Part shown: positions 1 through 7,054 of the stretch, one piece after another
Layout: each line of letters opens with the position of its first letter
Position numbering within the stretch: the stretch's first letter is position 1
NCBI GenBank assembly: GCA_002368955.1
Contig: DFDY01000007.1
Coordinates: 1-22,884, forward strand
Source: Bacteroidales bacterium UBA3816
GTDB taxonomy: Bacteria; Bacteroidota; Bacteroidia; Bacteroidales; P3
Length of the DNA stretch: 22,884 bases
Reading direction: 5' to 3'
Notes under the pieces: model-generated
Seen by the model: only the letters and a program-made list of their open reading frames with translations
Told to the model about the DNA's origin: nothing
Database searches by the model: none
Position numbers and translations under genes: made by a program

Positions 1-11
1 CCCACACTGCG
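1..11 (+). repeat. Direct repeat CCCACACTGCG, copy 1
   Basis: The identical 11-mer occurs again at 165-175. It is followed 25 nt later by GTTATTGAGA (36-45), which also has a second copy at 248-257. This copy touches the left edge of the window, so the full unit may extend beyond it. Confidence 0.45.
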
Positions 12-164
12 CTCCCGTTGGTCGCTTAGTATGGGGTTATTGAGATTCAGCCTCTTCGAGGCTGCTAAAAATCAGTCTTTTATCAAACTAGAGCCATATA
101 AAATATAATGGCAAATATAGAGAGTGCGTTTCTCCGAAATGCTAATTGCCTAGCATCCAACGTC

Positions 165-175
165 CCCACACTGCG
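165..175 (+). repeat. Direct repeat CCCACACTGCG, copy 2
   Basis: This is the second copy of the 11-mer at 1-11. The matching downstream word GTTATTGAGA lies at 248-257. The spacing differs between copies (35 and 83 nt), so the units are degenerate or one has an insertion. Confidence 0.45.
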
Positions 176-343
176 TGCAGGGTTTCTCTGAGACGTTGCT
201 TGGCCTCGGCAAAGTAAGCGAGCTTTCTTTGCGTTCAGCTTTGCAACGTTATTGAGAGTAAGGCTCTCCGAGCCGTTATCGTTACTACTTATTATTTAAC
301 CATTACTTAGTCCTTTTCGAAAGGTCATAAAAGGTGGGCAGGG

Positions 344-363
344 ATTGACACCCCATTGTCAAT
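344..363 (-). terminator. Possible terminator after the ABC exporter gene
   Basis: ATTGACA (344-350) pairs with TGTCAAT (357-363) around a 6-nt loop, about 30 nt beyond the stop codon of the minus-strand exporter gene. No strong T tract follows directly on the minus strand, so intrinsic termination is only plausible. A second short inverted repeat, GACCT/AGGTC at 391-405, spans the stop codon itself. Confidence 0.35.
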
Positions 364-395
364 AAATAGCAAGATAGGATATGATGGGAGGACCT

Positions 396-2234
396 TTATG
401 AGGTCTTGGTCTGCATCTCGATGAGTTTTTTGTATAGGCCGTCGGGGTGGGAGAGGAGCTGGGAATGGGTGCCCCGCTCGGCTATGCGGCCTTTGTCCAT
501 GACGATGATTTCGTCGGCGTGGAAGATGGTGGAGAGGCGATGGGCAATGACGATACAGGTGCGGCCATGCATGAGTTGTTCTAGGGCTTGTTGGATGGCC
601 AGTTCGCTCTCGGTGTCGAGGGCGCTAGTGGCTTCGTCAAGGATGAGTATGGGCGGGTCTTTGAGTATGGCACGGGCGATGCTGATCCGCTGGCGTTGGC
701 CACCGCTGAGGTTGAGGCCTCGGTCGCCAATGGCGGTCTCGTAGCCATTCTCCAGCTGGTTGATGAACTCGTCTGCATGGGCAATGCGGGCGGCCTCACG
801 CACCTGCTCGGGGGTGAAGTCAGTGCGGCCGAAGGCTATGTTGTTGGCCACAGTGTCGTTGAAGAGGATGCAGTTTTGCGACACCAGCCCTATCTGGGCG
901 CGGAGGCTGTTGATGTTGAGGTCGGGGACGGGAAGGCCGTCAATGAGGATTTGCCCCTCGGTGCAGTCGTAGAAACGGGGGAGGAGGTCCACCAGCGTGG
1001 TTTTGCCGGCCCCCGAAGGCCCAACAATGGCAATGGTCTTGCCTTTGGGAATGGTGAGGTTGATGTCGCGGAGCACATAGACGGGCTCGGCCTGCCCTTT
1101 GTGCTGATAGGCGAAGGAGACATGGCTGTAGGTGATTTCTTTCTGAAAGTCGGTCAGCACCACGGCATTTTCTTTCTCATAGATGGTTTCGTCGGCATCC
1201 ATCACCTCAAACACCCGCTGGGCAGCGGCATTGGCTTTCTGTAGGTTGTTGTAGACGCGCACCATTGACTGCACAGGCGGAATGAGACGTGCGAAGAGGA
1301 TGACAAAGAGGATGAAGACTGAGGAGAGAATTTCGCCGTTGAGCACGGCCATGCCGCCCAAGATAAGGATGAACACCAACCCTAGGGTGAGGAAAATTTC
1401 GGACAGCGGGCTGCTCAGTTCGCGACGCTCGGCCACACGTATCATGGTGCGGGCGTAGTCGTCGTTGGCGGCAGCAAAGCGTTTGGTTTGACGCTTTTCC
1501 TGCCCGAAGGCTTTGACTGTGCGGATTCCGGCCAGAGACTCTTCCAGCAAGGCAAAGAGTTGGCCCAGCTTGTTTTGCCCTTTGGCCGAATTGCGGCGCA
1601 GGCTCTTGCCAATGAGTCCGATAAGCCATACGGCAAGGGGCATGATGACGACGAAGTAAAGGAATAGGCGAGGGCTGATGAAGATTAGGGCAGCGGCAAA
1701 AAGAATGATGTTGACAGGGTCTTTGCCCAGGGAGATAATAGAGGTGAGAACACCCCATTCGATGTCGGCTATGTCGTTGGACATGCGGCTGATAAGGTCG
1801 CCCTTGCGTTGCGAGGTGAAGTAGGAGACGGGCAGGATGGTGATGTGCTCGTAGATGTCGTTGCGCAGGCGCATAGTGATGCCGTTACGCATGGGGCTGA
1901 TGAAGTACTGCGCCAGATAGCGGCAGAGGTTGGAGAGAAAGGAGAAAGCCAGATAGCCCCCTGAAATGGCTAGCAGACAGGGCCAAAGACCATAGAGTGC
2001 CTTGTTTTGTGCCAGTGTGTAGGTGAGCCAGAGCGAAAGATATTCCTGATTGAGGGCAAACGGGGGCAAGGCATCCACTGGATGTGCGGTGCTGAAGAGA
2101 AGCTCTATGAAAGGAACTATCATGATGAAGGTGAACATATTGAAGAGTACCGCCAATGTGTTGAGAAGCAGATTTGCGGCGATGTTGCCGGGGTAGTACT
2201 TCAGGTAGCGGAATACTCTCCAAATGTCCTTCAT
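396..2234 (-). CDS. ABC exporter, fused permease and ATPase (MsbA-like)
   Basis: This 612-residue half-transporter has an N-terminal membrane domain (about residues 15-320, several hydrophobic helices) and a C-terminal ATPase. All nucleotide-binding motifs are intact: Walker A GPSGAGKT 405-412, Q-loop Q453, signature LSGGQ 509-513, Walker B ILILDE 529-534 and switch H565. The layout and length fit the type IV exporter family that contains MsbA and multidrug or lipid exporters, which work as homodimers in the inner membrane. Substrate cannot be read from sequence; lipid or drug export is an inference from the family. It lies 33 bp downstream of sufD on the same strand and is probably the last gene of the sufC operon, though a role in Fe-S assembly is not implied. 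It starts at ATG 2232-2234. Confidence 0.9.
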   Translation of the reverse strand: MKDIWRVFRYLKYYPGNIAANLLLNTLAVLFNMFTFIMIVPFIELLFSTAHPVDALPPFALNQEYLSLWLTYTLAQNKALYGLWPCLLAISGGYLAFSFLSNLCRYLAQYFISPMRNGITMRLRNDIYEHITILPVSYFTSQRKGDLISRMSNDIADIEWGVLTSIISLGKDPVNIILFAAALIFISPRLFLYFVVIMPLAVWLIGLIGKSLRRNSAKGQNKLGQLFALLEESLAGIRTVKAFGQEKRQTKRFAAANDDYARTMIRVAERRELSSPLSEIFLTLGLVFILILGGMAVLNGEILSSVFILFVILFARLIPPVQSMVRVYNNLQKANAAAQRVFEVMDADETIYEKENAVVLTDFQKEITYSHVSFAYQHKGQAEPVYVLRDINLTIPKGKTIAIVGPSGAGKTTLVDLLPRFYDCTEGQILIDGLPVPDLNINSLRAQIGLVSQNCILFNDTVANNIAFGRTDFTPEQVREAARIAHADEFINQLENGYETAIGDRGLNLSGGQRQRISIARAILKDPPILILDEATSALDTESELAIQQALEQLMHGRTCIVIAHRLSTIFHADEIIVMDKGRIAERGTHSQLLSHPDGLYKKLIEMQTKTS

Positions 2235-2267
2235 CGTGGTCAGCGTGTCGGTTAAACGGCTTGTCGG

Positions 2268-3551
2268 CTATAGTTTTGCGGGGTCGATGTGGAAGTTGAC
2301 CTCCGGGCCATTGCAGGGGGTGCTGCAATAGAGGGAACACTCGGAGCAGGGGGTCAGCTCTCCGTGGAGTCTCTTTTTGACAAGGTCGATAAGGTTGTTG
2401 CGCAGGGGTTCGAGCTGGATTTGCTGTAGCACCTCGTCGCAGAAGGCATAGGAGAGCATGGTGGTGGCCGTGCGCTCACTGATGCCGCGTGAGCGGATAT
2501 AGAAGAGTGCCTGCTCGTCGAGTTGGCCTACGGTGCTGCCGTGAGAGCACTTCACGTCGTCGTTGTATATTTCGAGGAAGGGTTGGGTGGTGATATGTGC
2601 CTTGTCGGTGAGGAGGATGTTCTTGTTGGACTGGTAGGCTTCGGTCTTCATGGCTCCATCTTCCACCAGCACGTGGCCGTTGAAAGTGCCGCGGGCACTG
2701 TCGTCGAGGATGCCTTTGAAGAGTTCGCGGCTGTGGCAGTTGGGGCAGGCGTGGTCAACAAAGATGTAGTTGTCCACCTGTTGCTCTTGGTCGTTGAGGT
2801 AAAGGCCATGGGCTTCCACATCGCAGTGATCGCCAAGCATGCGGATTTCAGTGTGGTTGCGGATGTGGCCACCATTGAGGGTGAGAGCCACGGAGCGGAA
2901 CGAGGCCCCTTGCTGCATGGTGACGTAGGTGTGGTTGAGCAATCCTGTCTGATTGTTGAGGTTCTGCATCTTGTAATACTCCACCTGGGCCCCTTCCATG
3001 AGGTATATCTCCGTCACATTGTTGGCAAAGGCGGGGGCGTGGTCATAGGAATCGTCGCAATGGATGATGGCCACATGGCTGTTGCGGCCCACCACTACGA
3101 GGTTGCGCACCTGTAGAAAAAGACCATGCTGGGCATTGATGACCGACTGGAGTTGCAGGGGTTTTTGCTGCTGGACACCGTCGGGGACGAAGGCAAAGAT
3201 GCCGTCGGTATAGTTGTCGCTGTTGATGGAGAGATAGGGGTTCTCCTTGGGAGTGCATTTGCCGAAAAATTGGCGCACCAGTTCGGGCCGCTGACTGCTG
3301 AAATGGCGCAGGCCGGACAAGAGTGTGCCCTCATCGGTTTGAAGAAGTGGCTGGTGGCACAGGCCGTTTTCTATGACGAAACGAACGGCATCCAAATCGG
3401 GTATATTGCAGTGGTATTCGGCAGTTTGGCGTTCGCCTTGGGGGAGCGAAAGTTCATCGGTGAGCAGGGAAGTGAAGTCGACATGCCGCCACACCTCATT
3501 CTTCCTTAGGGTAGGCTGAATATCGCGAAACTGCTGTATGATTCTTTCCAT
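2268..3551 (-). CDS. sufD: Fe-S cluster assembly protein SufD
   Basis: SufD is part of the SufBCD scaffold that builds Fe-S clusters in the cytoplasm. The 427-residue protein has the family's beta-helix core and the hallmark stretch DDVKCSHGSTVGQLDEQALF (residues 331-350); C335 and H337 match the Cys358/His360 positions of E. coli SufD at the SufB-SufD interface. The C-terminus ends in a compact cysteine cluster, C402-x2-C405-x3-C409-x3-C413, which E. coli SufD lacks as far as I recall. The gene is 21 bp downstream of sufC and 33 bp upstream of an ABC exporter gene, all on one strand. SufB, its usual partner, is not encoded next to it. The TAG stop is at 2268-2270. Confidence 0.93.
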   Translation of the reverse strand: MERIIQQFRDIQPTLRKNEVWRHVDFTSLLTDELSLPQGERQTAEYHCNIPDLDAVRFVIENGLCHQPLLQTDEGTLLSGLRHFSSQRPELVRQFFGKCTPKENPYLSINSDNYTDGIFAFVPDGVQQQKPLQLQSVINAQHGLFLQVRNLVVVGRNSHVAIIHCDDSYDHAPAFANNVTEIYLMEGAQVEYYKMQNLNNQTGLLNHTYVTMQQGASFRSVALTLNGGHIRNHTEIRMLGDHCDVEAHGLYLNDQEQQVDNYIFVDHACPNCHSRELFKGILDDSARGTFNGHVLVEDGAMKTEAYQSNKNILLTDKAHITTQPFLEIYNDDVKCSHGSTVGQLDEQALFYIRSRGISERTATTMLSYAFCDEVLQQIQLEPLRNNLIDLVKKRLHGELTPCSECSLYCSTPCNGPEVNFHIDPAKL

Positions 3552-3572
3552 GAGTGATAGGTATTAGTCTTT

Positions 3573-4337
3573 TTAGGCCTGGCGTTCCAGTTCCTCTTTT
3601 ATCCATTCGTAGCCGCGGGTCTCCAGCTCCATGGCCAGTTCCTTGGGGCCGGTCTTGACGATGCGGCCTTCGTAAAGGACATGGACAAAGTCGGGGACAA
3701 TGTAGTCGAGCAGGCGTTGGTAGTGGGTGATGACAATGGTGGCATTGTCGGGGCGGCGCAACTTGTTGACGCCGGTGGCTACAATGCGCAGGGCATCAAT
3801 GTCCAAGCCCGAGTCGGTCTCGTCTAGGATGGCAAGGGTAGGGTTGAGCATGGCCATCTGGAAGATTTCGTTCTTCTTTTTTTCGCCGCCGCTGAAACCC
3901 TCGTTGACGGAGCGGTTGGCCAGGTTGGTGGTCATCTCCACGATGGCCTTTTTCTCGTTCATCAGTTTGAGAAATTCGGCACCGGAGAGCGGGTCCAGGC
4001 CGCGATATTTTCGTTGCTCGTTGACGGCTGTGCGCATGAAGTTGGTGATGCTGACGCCGGGAATTTCCACAGGATACTGGAAGCCCAGAAAGATGCCCTC
4101 GCAGGCGCGTTCGTTGACAGGCATGTCCAAGATGTTTTTGCCCTTATATAGGATTTCGCCTTCGGTGACCGTGTATTTGGTGTTGCCTGCGATGATACCC
4201 GCCAGGGTGCTTTTGCCGTTACCGTTGGGCCCCATGATGGAATGAACCTCTCCGAGGTTGATTTCAAGGTTGACTCCTTTGAGAATCTCCTTCTCGCCAA
4301 TGGATGCGTGCAAATTGCGAATGGATAGTAGTGACAT
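3573..4337 (-). CDS. sufC: Fe-S cluster assembly ATPase SufC
   Basis: SufC is the soluble ABC-type ATPase that drives conformational change in SufBCD during Fe-S cluster assembly. The 254-residue sequence has Walker A GPNGNGKST (36-44), the SufC-type signature FSGGEKKKNEI (148-158, in place of a plain LSGGQ), Walker B with LDETDSGLD (171-179) and H205 in the switch. Length is typical. It is the first gene of the unit: a Bacteroidota promoter lies at 4400-4430, about 60 nt before the ATG, and the next gene upstream (DUF62) is divergent. In other Bacteroidota that I know, sufB directly precedes sufC, so its absence here is notable. sufD follows after 21 bp. Confidence 0.96.
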   Translation of the reverse strand: MSLLSIRNLHASIGEKEILKGVNLEINLGEVHSIMGPNGNGKSTLAGIIAGNTKYTVTEGEILYKGKNILDMPVNERACEGIFLGFQYPVEIPGVSITNFMRTAVNEQRKYRGLDPLSGAEFLKLMNEKKAIVEMTTNLANRSVNEGFSGGEKKKNEIFQMAMLNPTLAILDETDSGLDIDALRIVATGVNKLRRPDNATIVITHYQRLLDYIVPDFVHVLYEGRIVKTGPKELAMELETRGYEWIKEELERQA

Positions 4338-4399
4338 ATAAAATGTAATTATTTAGTTCTTATTATATTATGCTAAAAAGTTTTTTCTACACTAACTTA

Positions 4400-4430
4400 C
4401 AAAGATACTATTTTTTGCTCAAATAACAAT
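4400..4430 (-). promoter_or_regulatory. Promoter of the sufCD-exporter operon
   Basis: Read on the minus strand, TATCTTTG (4407 to 4400) matches the Bacteroidota -7 box TAnnTTTG. ATTG at 4430-4427 supplies the -33 element with 19-bp spacing. A run of six A lies 3 nt upstream of the box. It sits about 60 nt before the sufC ATG and back to back with the promoter of the divergent DUF62 gene. Confidence 0.7.
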
Positions 4431-4449
4431 TTGTATTTCTCCAGTTGCG

Positions 4450-4467
4450 AAAAAAATTGTACTTTTG
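4450..4467 (+). promoter_or_regulatory. Promoter of the DUF62 gene
   Basis: TACTTTTG at 4460-4467 matches TAnnTTTG. It is preceded by seven A (4450-4456) and TTG, the same arrangement as the promoter at 6160-6177. No clear -33 TTTG is present at the ideal spacing. The ATG is 56 nt downstream. Confidence 0.6.
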
Positions 4468-4523
4468 CAAGTCTGAAAAGCAATGTTGAATCTTCTTTAA
4501 ACAAGTAAAAAGCACACAGTTCT

Positions 4524-5300
4524 ATGGATTCTCCGATAGTGACTTTGACCACAGATTGGGGCGACAGGGATTTCTTTGTCGGAAAGGTGAAGGGCAAACT
4601 TTATTCCTATATCCCGGATGTAAGGGTAGTGGACATCACCCATAACATCGAACCGTTTATGTCCACGAAGGCCATCTTTGTGATCAAAAACGGCTGCTTG
4701 GACTTCCCCAAGGGGACTATCCACATCATTGATGTAAACTCATCAGAGACGGCTGAGCAACCTTTTGTAGTGGTGGAGTATCGTGAGCAGTTCTTCATCT
4801 GTATTGACAACGGTGTGCCGGGGGCTTTGTTTGGCCACGACTATACGCAGGCGGTGTTGATTGATGTGCCCCGAGAGACGGGTTTCTTCACTTTTGCGGC
4901 GGCCGACCTGTTTTGCAAGGTGGCAGCCCTGCTGGCCCATGGGGCCAACCTGTCGGATATTGGAACCGACCATGAGTTAGACATCAAGACCCCAATGTTG
5001 GTGGATGTGTCCGGCGACATAATCAAGGTGCCCGTCATTCATGTCGATGTTTACGGCAACGCCTATCTCAATATGACCTACGAGGAGTTTGAACGGCTTC
5101 GCCGTGGGAGAGAGTTTTCTATGCTGGTGCGTGAGACCCAGATTAATAAGGTCAGTCATAGCTATGCCGATGTCCGCTCGGGCGAAGTGCTTTTGACCAT
5201 TTCGGCTACTCAGCAATTGCAAGTGGCCATACGCGACGGCTCGGCCGAACAATTGTTAGGGATGGAACTCTATCGCACTGTAACAATCACTTTTAAGTGA
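4524..5300 (+). CDS. SAM hydroxide adenosyltransferase (DUF62) family protein, divergent
   Basis: The 258-residue protein matches the DUF62/chlorinase-fluorinase fold family: N-terminal ITLTTDWG-like start (VTLTTDWGDRDFFVGKVKG, 6-24), VVDITHNIEPF (35-45), DNGVPG (95-100) and the C-terminal domain motif HVDVYGNAYLN (173-183). Characterised members hydrolyse S-adenosylmethionine to adenosine and methionine using an Asp-Arg-His triad. Here the Asp is present (D70), but the segment that is DPGVGTxRR in the archaeal enzyme reads DVNSSETAEQ, and the HGRD segment reads AAAD (125-128), so the Arg and His appear lost. Activity is therefore uncertain. The gene is monocistronic by appearance: its own promoter at 4460-4467, divergent from sufC and convergent with recX. 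Confidence 0.85.
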   Translation: MDSPIVTLTTDWGDRDFFVGKVKGKLYSYIPDVRVVDITHNIEPFMSTKAIFVIKNGCLDFPKGTIHIIDVNSSETAEQPFVVVEYREQFFICIDNGVPGALFGHDYTQAVLIDVPRETGFFTFAAADLFCKVAALLAHGANLSDIGTDHELDIKTPMLVDVSGDIIKVPVIHVDVYGNAYLNMTYEEFERLRRGREFSMLVRETQINKVSHSYADVRSGEVLLTISATQQLQVAIRDGSAEQLLGMELYRTVTITFK

Positions 5301-5302
5301 TT
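5285..5302. terminator. Inverted repeat across the DUF62 stop codon
   Basis: AATCACTT and AAGTGATT form an 8-bp inverted repeat around TT, spanning the stop codon at 5298-5300. A second hairpin, CTTCTT/AAGAAG, lies at 5315-5330. Either could help termination between the convergent DUF62 gene and recX, but no clean T tract follows on the plus strand. Confidence 0.3.
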
Positions 5303-5340
5303 CCACACTTGTTTCTTCTTGCATAAGAAGTGATATTGGG

Positions 5341-5371
5341 AAAAAGATTGCGTGGGCCTAAGAATTGCCCA
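5341..5371 (-). terminator. Possible intrinsic terminator of recX
   Basis: On the minus strand TGGGC/GCCCA (5371-5367 with 5357-5353) forms a 5-bp stem, followed a few bases later by TCTTTTTC (about 5342-5348). It lies 42 nt beyond the recX stop codon. The stem is short, so the call is tentative. Confidence 0.4.
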
Positions 5372-5412
5372 TCTAAAGGGGGAGGATGTCAGCAAGGGAT
5401 AGTTGGCAAGGA

Positions 5413-5904
5413 CTAAGCTTGGTCGCTGGCAGCAGGGGGGTCGGAAAAATGCGTGGTGAGAATGTTCTGGATTTCAGGCGACTCATAGCCACGTGAGGCC
5501 AAGAATGTAACCAGTTTGGAACGGCGTTTGGCCATGGTCTCATTGGTGTCGTAGGTCTGCCATTTGGTGGTTGCCACGTCCAGCAATATGTTGCGATACT
5601 CTTCGTCGGGAATCTCGCTGAGGGCTTCGGTGATGAATTTGGGTGGCACCTGTTTGGAGCGCAACTGGTAGATGACCTTCAGGCGACCCCATTTCTGAGT
5701 GCGCAGTTTGGCACTGACGTAGGCACGGGCATATCTTTTTTCGTCGATGAATCCTTGGTCGATGAGTCGGTTGACAATCCTACCAGAAAGTTCGATGGAT
5801 GCACCCCAGTCACTCAGCTTTTTTCTGACCGATGTGCGGCATTGTTCTTCGTTGGCACAGTAGCGTTCTGCTCTGGCTAACAGCGACATTTCTTCTTCTG
5901 ACAT
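5413..5904 (-). CDS. recX: Regulatory protein RecX
   Basis: RecX modulates the RecA recombinase filament in the cytoplasm. The protein shows the family's three-helix repeats: a first domain with AERYCANEEQCRTSVRKKL, then the hallmark IVNRLIDQGFIDEKRYARAY and a third repeat around AKRRSKLVTFLASRGYE. The open frame extends upstream to an ATG at 5929-5931, but that codon lies inside or upstream of the promoter box at 5921-5928, so it cannot be the start. ATG at 5902-5904 (MSEEEMSLLARAERYC, 163 residues) fits the family best; ATG at 5914-5916 would give 167 residues and a nearly leaderless message. It is convergent with the DUF62 gene. recA is not in the window. Confidence 0.88.
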   Translation of the reverse strand: MSEEEMSLLARAERYCANEEQCRTSVRKKLSDWGASIELSGRIVNRLIDQGFIDEKRYARAYVSAKLRTQKWGRLKVIYQLRSKQVPPKFITEALSEIPDEEYRNILLDVATTKWQTYDTNETMAKRRSKLVTFLASRGYESPEIQNILTTHFSDPPAASDQA

Positions 5905-5920
5905 ATTCTGAACCATGATG

Positions 5921-5950
5921 CAAAAGTACAAAAAAAATGCATGCTACAAA
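5921..5950 (-). promoter_or_regulatory. Promoter of recX
   Basis: On the minus strand TACTTTTG (5928 to 5921) is the -7 box and TTTG (5950 to 5947) the -33 element, spaced 18 bp. This is one of the best full matches in the window. The predicted transcription start falls at about 5917-5914, only about 10 nt before the preferred recX ATG. Confidence 0.72.
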
Positions 5951-6159
5951 TTATTTTATATATTTTTTTATCAACAATCGGTTAATATTTCGTATGGGGG
6001 AATATGGATGGGTTATTTAAATGTCTGAAAGCCAATTTATAATTATTATTATCCCTTGGTGGCATAAGTCTGCTTTGTTTTGCAAACCAATGGCTCCGAA
6101 AGGTGCTATTTCCCTCCCCTCCAGCCCTCTTCGACAAAAATAAATTTCCATTATTCTGG
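5951..6159. other. AT-rich intergenic spacer between recX and the GT5-like gene
   Basis: This divergent spacer has no gene that I can support. It is AT-rich near recX and becomes mixed toward 6100. Apart from the two flanking promoters I see no riboswitch-like or long hairpin structure. A longer reading frame covering 6103-6204 joins the downstream gene but is ruled out by the promoter at 6170-6177. Confidence 0.5.
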
Positions 6160-6177
6160 AAAAAAATCGTATCTTTG
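6160..6177 (+). promoter_or_regulatory. Promoter of the GT5-DUF4270-MORN-maf operon
   Basis: TATCTTTG at 6170-6177 is a full -7 box, preceded by seven A (6160-6166) and TCG. A weak TTTC at 6145-6148 could serve as the -33 element with 21-bp spacing. The ATG used here is 27 nt downstream, which excludes the upstream in-frame ATG at 6103. Confidence 0.65.
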
Positions 6178-6204
6178 CATAACAAACACTATATAATATT
6201 CAAT

Positions 6205-7029
6205 ATGGCGAAAGGAAGGATACTATTTGTAAACCAGAGTATTGTGCCGTTTTCTGATGAATCGGAAGCAGCTGTGTTGGGGCGTCATTTGCCCCAGTTT
6301 ACTCAAGAGTTAGGCCGTGAGATTCGTGTTTTCATGCCTCGTTTTTTTGATGTCAATGAGCGCAAGCACCAGTTGCATGAGGTTATCCGCCTATCGGGCA
6401 TGAACCTCATCGTCAACAATTGTGACCACCAACTTATCATCAAGGTAGGTTCCATCCCTTCTGCTCGTCTGCAGGTCTACTTTATCGACAACGAAGAATA
6501 TTTTACCCGTTTTGGCAACACCTTCGACGAAAAAGGCTTCCTGCGTCCCGAGAATGACGAGCGCATCCTGTTCTTTGGCCGTGGCACCCTTGAGGCGGTG
6601 CGCAAACTGGCCTGGCAACCCCATCTGATTCATTTTTCGGGCTGGTTCAGCTGCATGGTGCCGTTCTATCTGAGGCGCATCAATAAGGAGAATGCCTTTT
6701 TCAGCGGTGCCCGCACAGTGCTCTCACTCACCAACGATGCTTTCGAAGGCAGTTTCAGCGATGAGTTGGAGAAAAAAATGCGGGCTGACGGCGCTACGGC
6801 CAAGGACCTCCGTCTCTACCAACACCTCGACTACATGACCCTCATGAAGGCTGCCATCACCTATGCCAACGGCATCGTGATTTCATCCCCCAATGTCAAC
6901 CCCGAATTGGTTCAGTTTGCCAAGGAAAACAAACGCTTTGTCCTGGATTATAATCCCAACACAACCGAATTTTACACCAAAATCAACAAACTTTACGAGA
7001 CACTCTGCGGGAGTGCACTGAACAATTAA
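6205..7029 (+). CDS. Stand-alone, divergent glycogen/starch synthase N-terminal domain protein
   Basis: The 274-residue protein resembles only the N-terminal Rossmann domain of GT5 glycogen synthases. Recognisable parts are LGRHLPQFTQELGREIRVFMPRF near residue 25, then VYFIDNEEYFTRFG, NDERILFFGRGTLEAVRKLAWQPHLIHFSGW and TVLSLTNDAFEGSF, matching known GT5 segments in order. The sugar-nucleotide-binding KTGGL motif is replaced by SDESEAAVLG and the HAHDW segment by HFSGW. There is no C-terminal GT-B domain, and full enzymes are about 480 residues, so it is unlikely to be a normal synthase. Bacteroides genomes carry a similar short protein, also next to a DUF4270 gene (from memory). Start is at ATG 6205 because the promoter lies at 6170-6177. 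It leads a four-gene operon. Confidence 0.82.
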   Translation: MAKGRILFVNQSIVPFSDESEAAVLGRHLPQFTQELGREIRVFMPRFFDVNERKHQLHEVIRLSGMNLIVNNCDHQLIIKVGSIPSARLQVYFIDNEEYFTRFGNTFDEKGFLRPENDERILFFGRGTLEAVRKLAWQPHLIHFSGWFSCMVPFYLRRINKENAFFSGARTVLSLTNDAFEGSFSDELEKKMRADGATAKDLRLYQHLDYMTLMKAAITYANGIVISSPNVNPELVQFAKENKRFVLDYNPNTTEFYTKINKLYETLCGSALNN

Positions 7030-7054
7030 GAATAATCGAAACACATTTGCACTT

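Larger units (their letters stand above)
1..395. other. Gene-free, hairpin-rich intergenic region
   Basis: No credible coding region is visible. The stretch is dense in short inverted repeats: 50-62 (5-bp stem, loop TTC), 139-156 (6-bp stem), 193-199 pairing with 243-249 (7 bp), 262-274 (5-bp stem, loop TCC), 312-324 (5-bp stem, loop TCG) and 344-363 (7-bp stem). Two short words recur in the same order, CCCACACTGCG at 1 and 165 and GTTATTGAGA at 36 and 248, which suggests a degenerate duplication. On the minus strand one frame stays open between stops at about 298 and 83 and includes RQLAFRRNALSIFA, but it has no convincing start. From memory, unverified, similar sequence recurs between genes in Prevotella-like Bacteroidales, so a dispersed intergenic repeat is the best guess. 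Confidence 0.5.

Noticed and set aside
83..298. Open minus-strand frame of about 71 codons in the left intergenic region
   Set aside because: There is no upstream ATG or promoter box; the only ATG (95-97) leaves a few codons. It overlaps the hairpins and repeats and is better explained as a non-coding repeat.
4524..5300. Fluorinase or chlorinase activity for the DUF62 protein
   Set aside because: The halogenase label comes from family naming. The sequence shows no halogenase-specific features I can point to, and two triad residues of the hydrolase are missing as well.
6103..6204. Upstream extension of the GT5-like gene by 34 residues
   Set aside because: A full promoter -7 box (6170-6177) lies inside it, and homology to the GT5 fold begins only after ATG 6205.
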